From NCBI RefSeq assembly GCF_000759345.1, contig NZ_JPZL01000001.1, forward strand, positions 62,001 through 126,000: DNA of 64,000 nucleotides, given 5' to 3'. The DNA comes from Litchfieldella xinjiangensis (GTDB lineage Bacteria; Pseudomonadota; Gammaproteobacteria; Pseudomonadales; Halomonadaceae). The notes beneath the pieces are model-generated. The model did not search any database. It was not told where the DNA came from and saw only the letters and a list, made by a program, of their open reading frames with translations. This document shows, piece after piece, positions 63,997-64,000 of this stretch (positions are counted from its first letter, which is position 1; each line of letters opens with the position of its first letter). Position numbers and translations under genes: made by a program.

Positions 63997-64000
63997 CTTG

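Overview
The window is a gene-dense chromosomal segment (about 69 protein genes, no rRNA, tRNA, CRISPR array, prophage or insertion sequence seen) from a high-GC gammaproteobacterium. Gene order (infC-rpmI-rplT-pheST-ihfA; aspS-ruvCAB-ybgC-tolQRAB-pal-cpoB; a cytochrome aa3 oxidase assembly run) and protein style resemble the Pseudomonas/Oceanospirillales lineage. A Halomonadaceae source (Halomonas or a relative) is my inference from overall gene content and has not been tested by any search.

Layout. 1-3.9 kb: end of a cytochrome c oxidase operon (coxC end, DUF2909 on the opposite strand, SURF1, a Sco-like protein, heme A synthase, heme O synthase), followed by a DUF2489 protein. 4.8-5.7 kb: an OmpA-type lipoprotein with calcium-binding repeats. 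5.9-13 kb: a translation block, thrS-infC-rpmI-rplT-pheS-pheT-ihfA. 13-17 kb: DUF2788, a MioC-type flavodoxin, ppnN and a LysR regulator. 16.9-23.4 kb: a glycine cleavage locus split into two divergent arms, gcvH-gcvP one way and an alanine/glycine symporter plus gcvT the other way, with an 18-bp perfect palindrome between them. 23.4-27.7 kb: AlkB, a PAP2 phosphatase, a glycosyltransferase, a LysM/degenerate-M23 lipoprotein and an acyltransferase. 27.7-35 kb: acetoacetyl-CoA synthetase, an MFS transporter, a DUF1338-like protein, glutaredoxin, an inositol-phosphatase-type protein, a HybE-like protein and 3-hydroxybutyrate dehydrogenase. 35-37 kb: a RegB/RegA-type redox two-component system. 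37-44.3 kb: prfC, mscL with an extra C-terminal zinc ribbon, tatD, ygfZ, an HMA-like/OsmC pair and uvrB. 44.3-53.8 kb: class I fumarase, cardiolipin synthase, a HypT-like regulator, NadM-Nudix, YihY/BrkB, acylphosphatase and a nucleoside hydrolase-ribokinase-hydroxyacid dehydrogenase operon. 53.9-64 kb: fmdB-aspS-ruvCAB-ybgC-tolQRAB-pal-cpoB.

How the genes fit together. Several sets form recognisable pathways. These are oxidase and heme A biogenesis with a membrane redox sensor kinase (RegBA); glycine import and cleavage; ketone-body and PHB-monomer use (BdhA makes acetoacetate, AacS activates it); nucleoside salvage (hydrolase releases ribose, ribokinase phosphorylates it); Holliday-junction processing (RuvABC); and the Tol-Pal envelope complex with YbgC and CpoB. 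No large unknown multi-gene system is visible. The most unusual items are a probable loss of yebC between aspS and ruvC that leaves a 13-codon remnant overlapping the ruvC start, dyad-rich intergenic regions at 20.3-20.8 kb and 29.7-30.1 kb (the latter with an inverted pair of DnaA boxes), the zinc-ribbon MscL, the Sco-like protein, and the orphan HybE-like gene.
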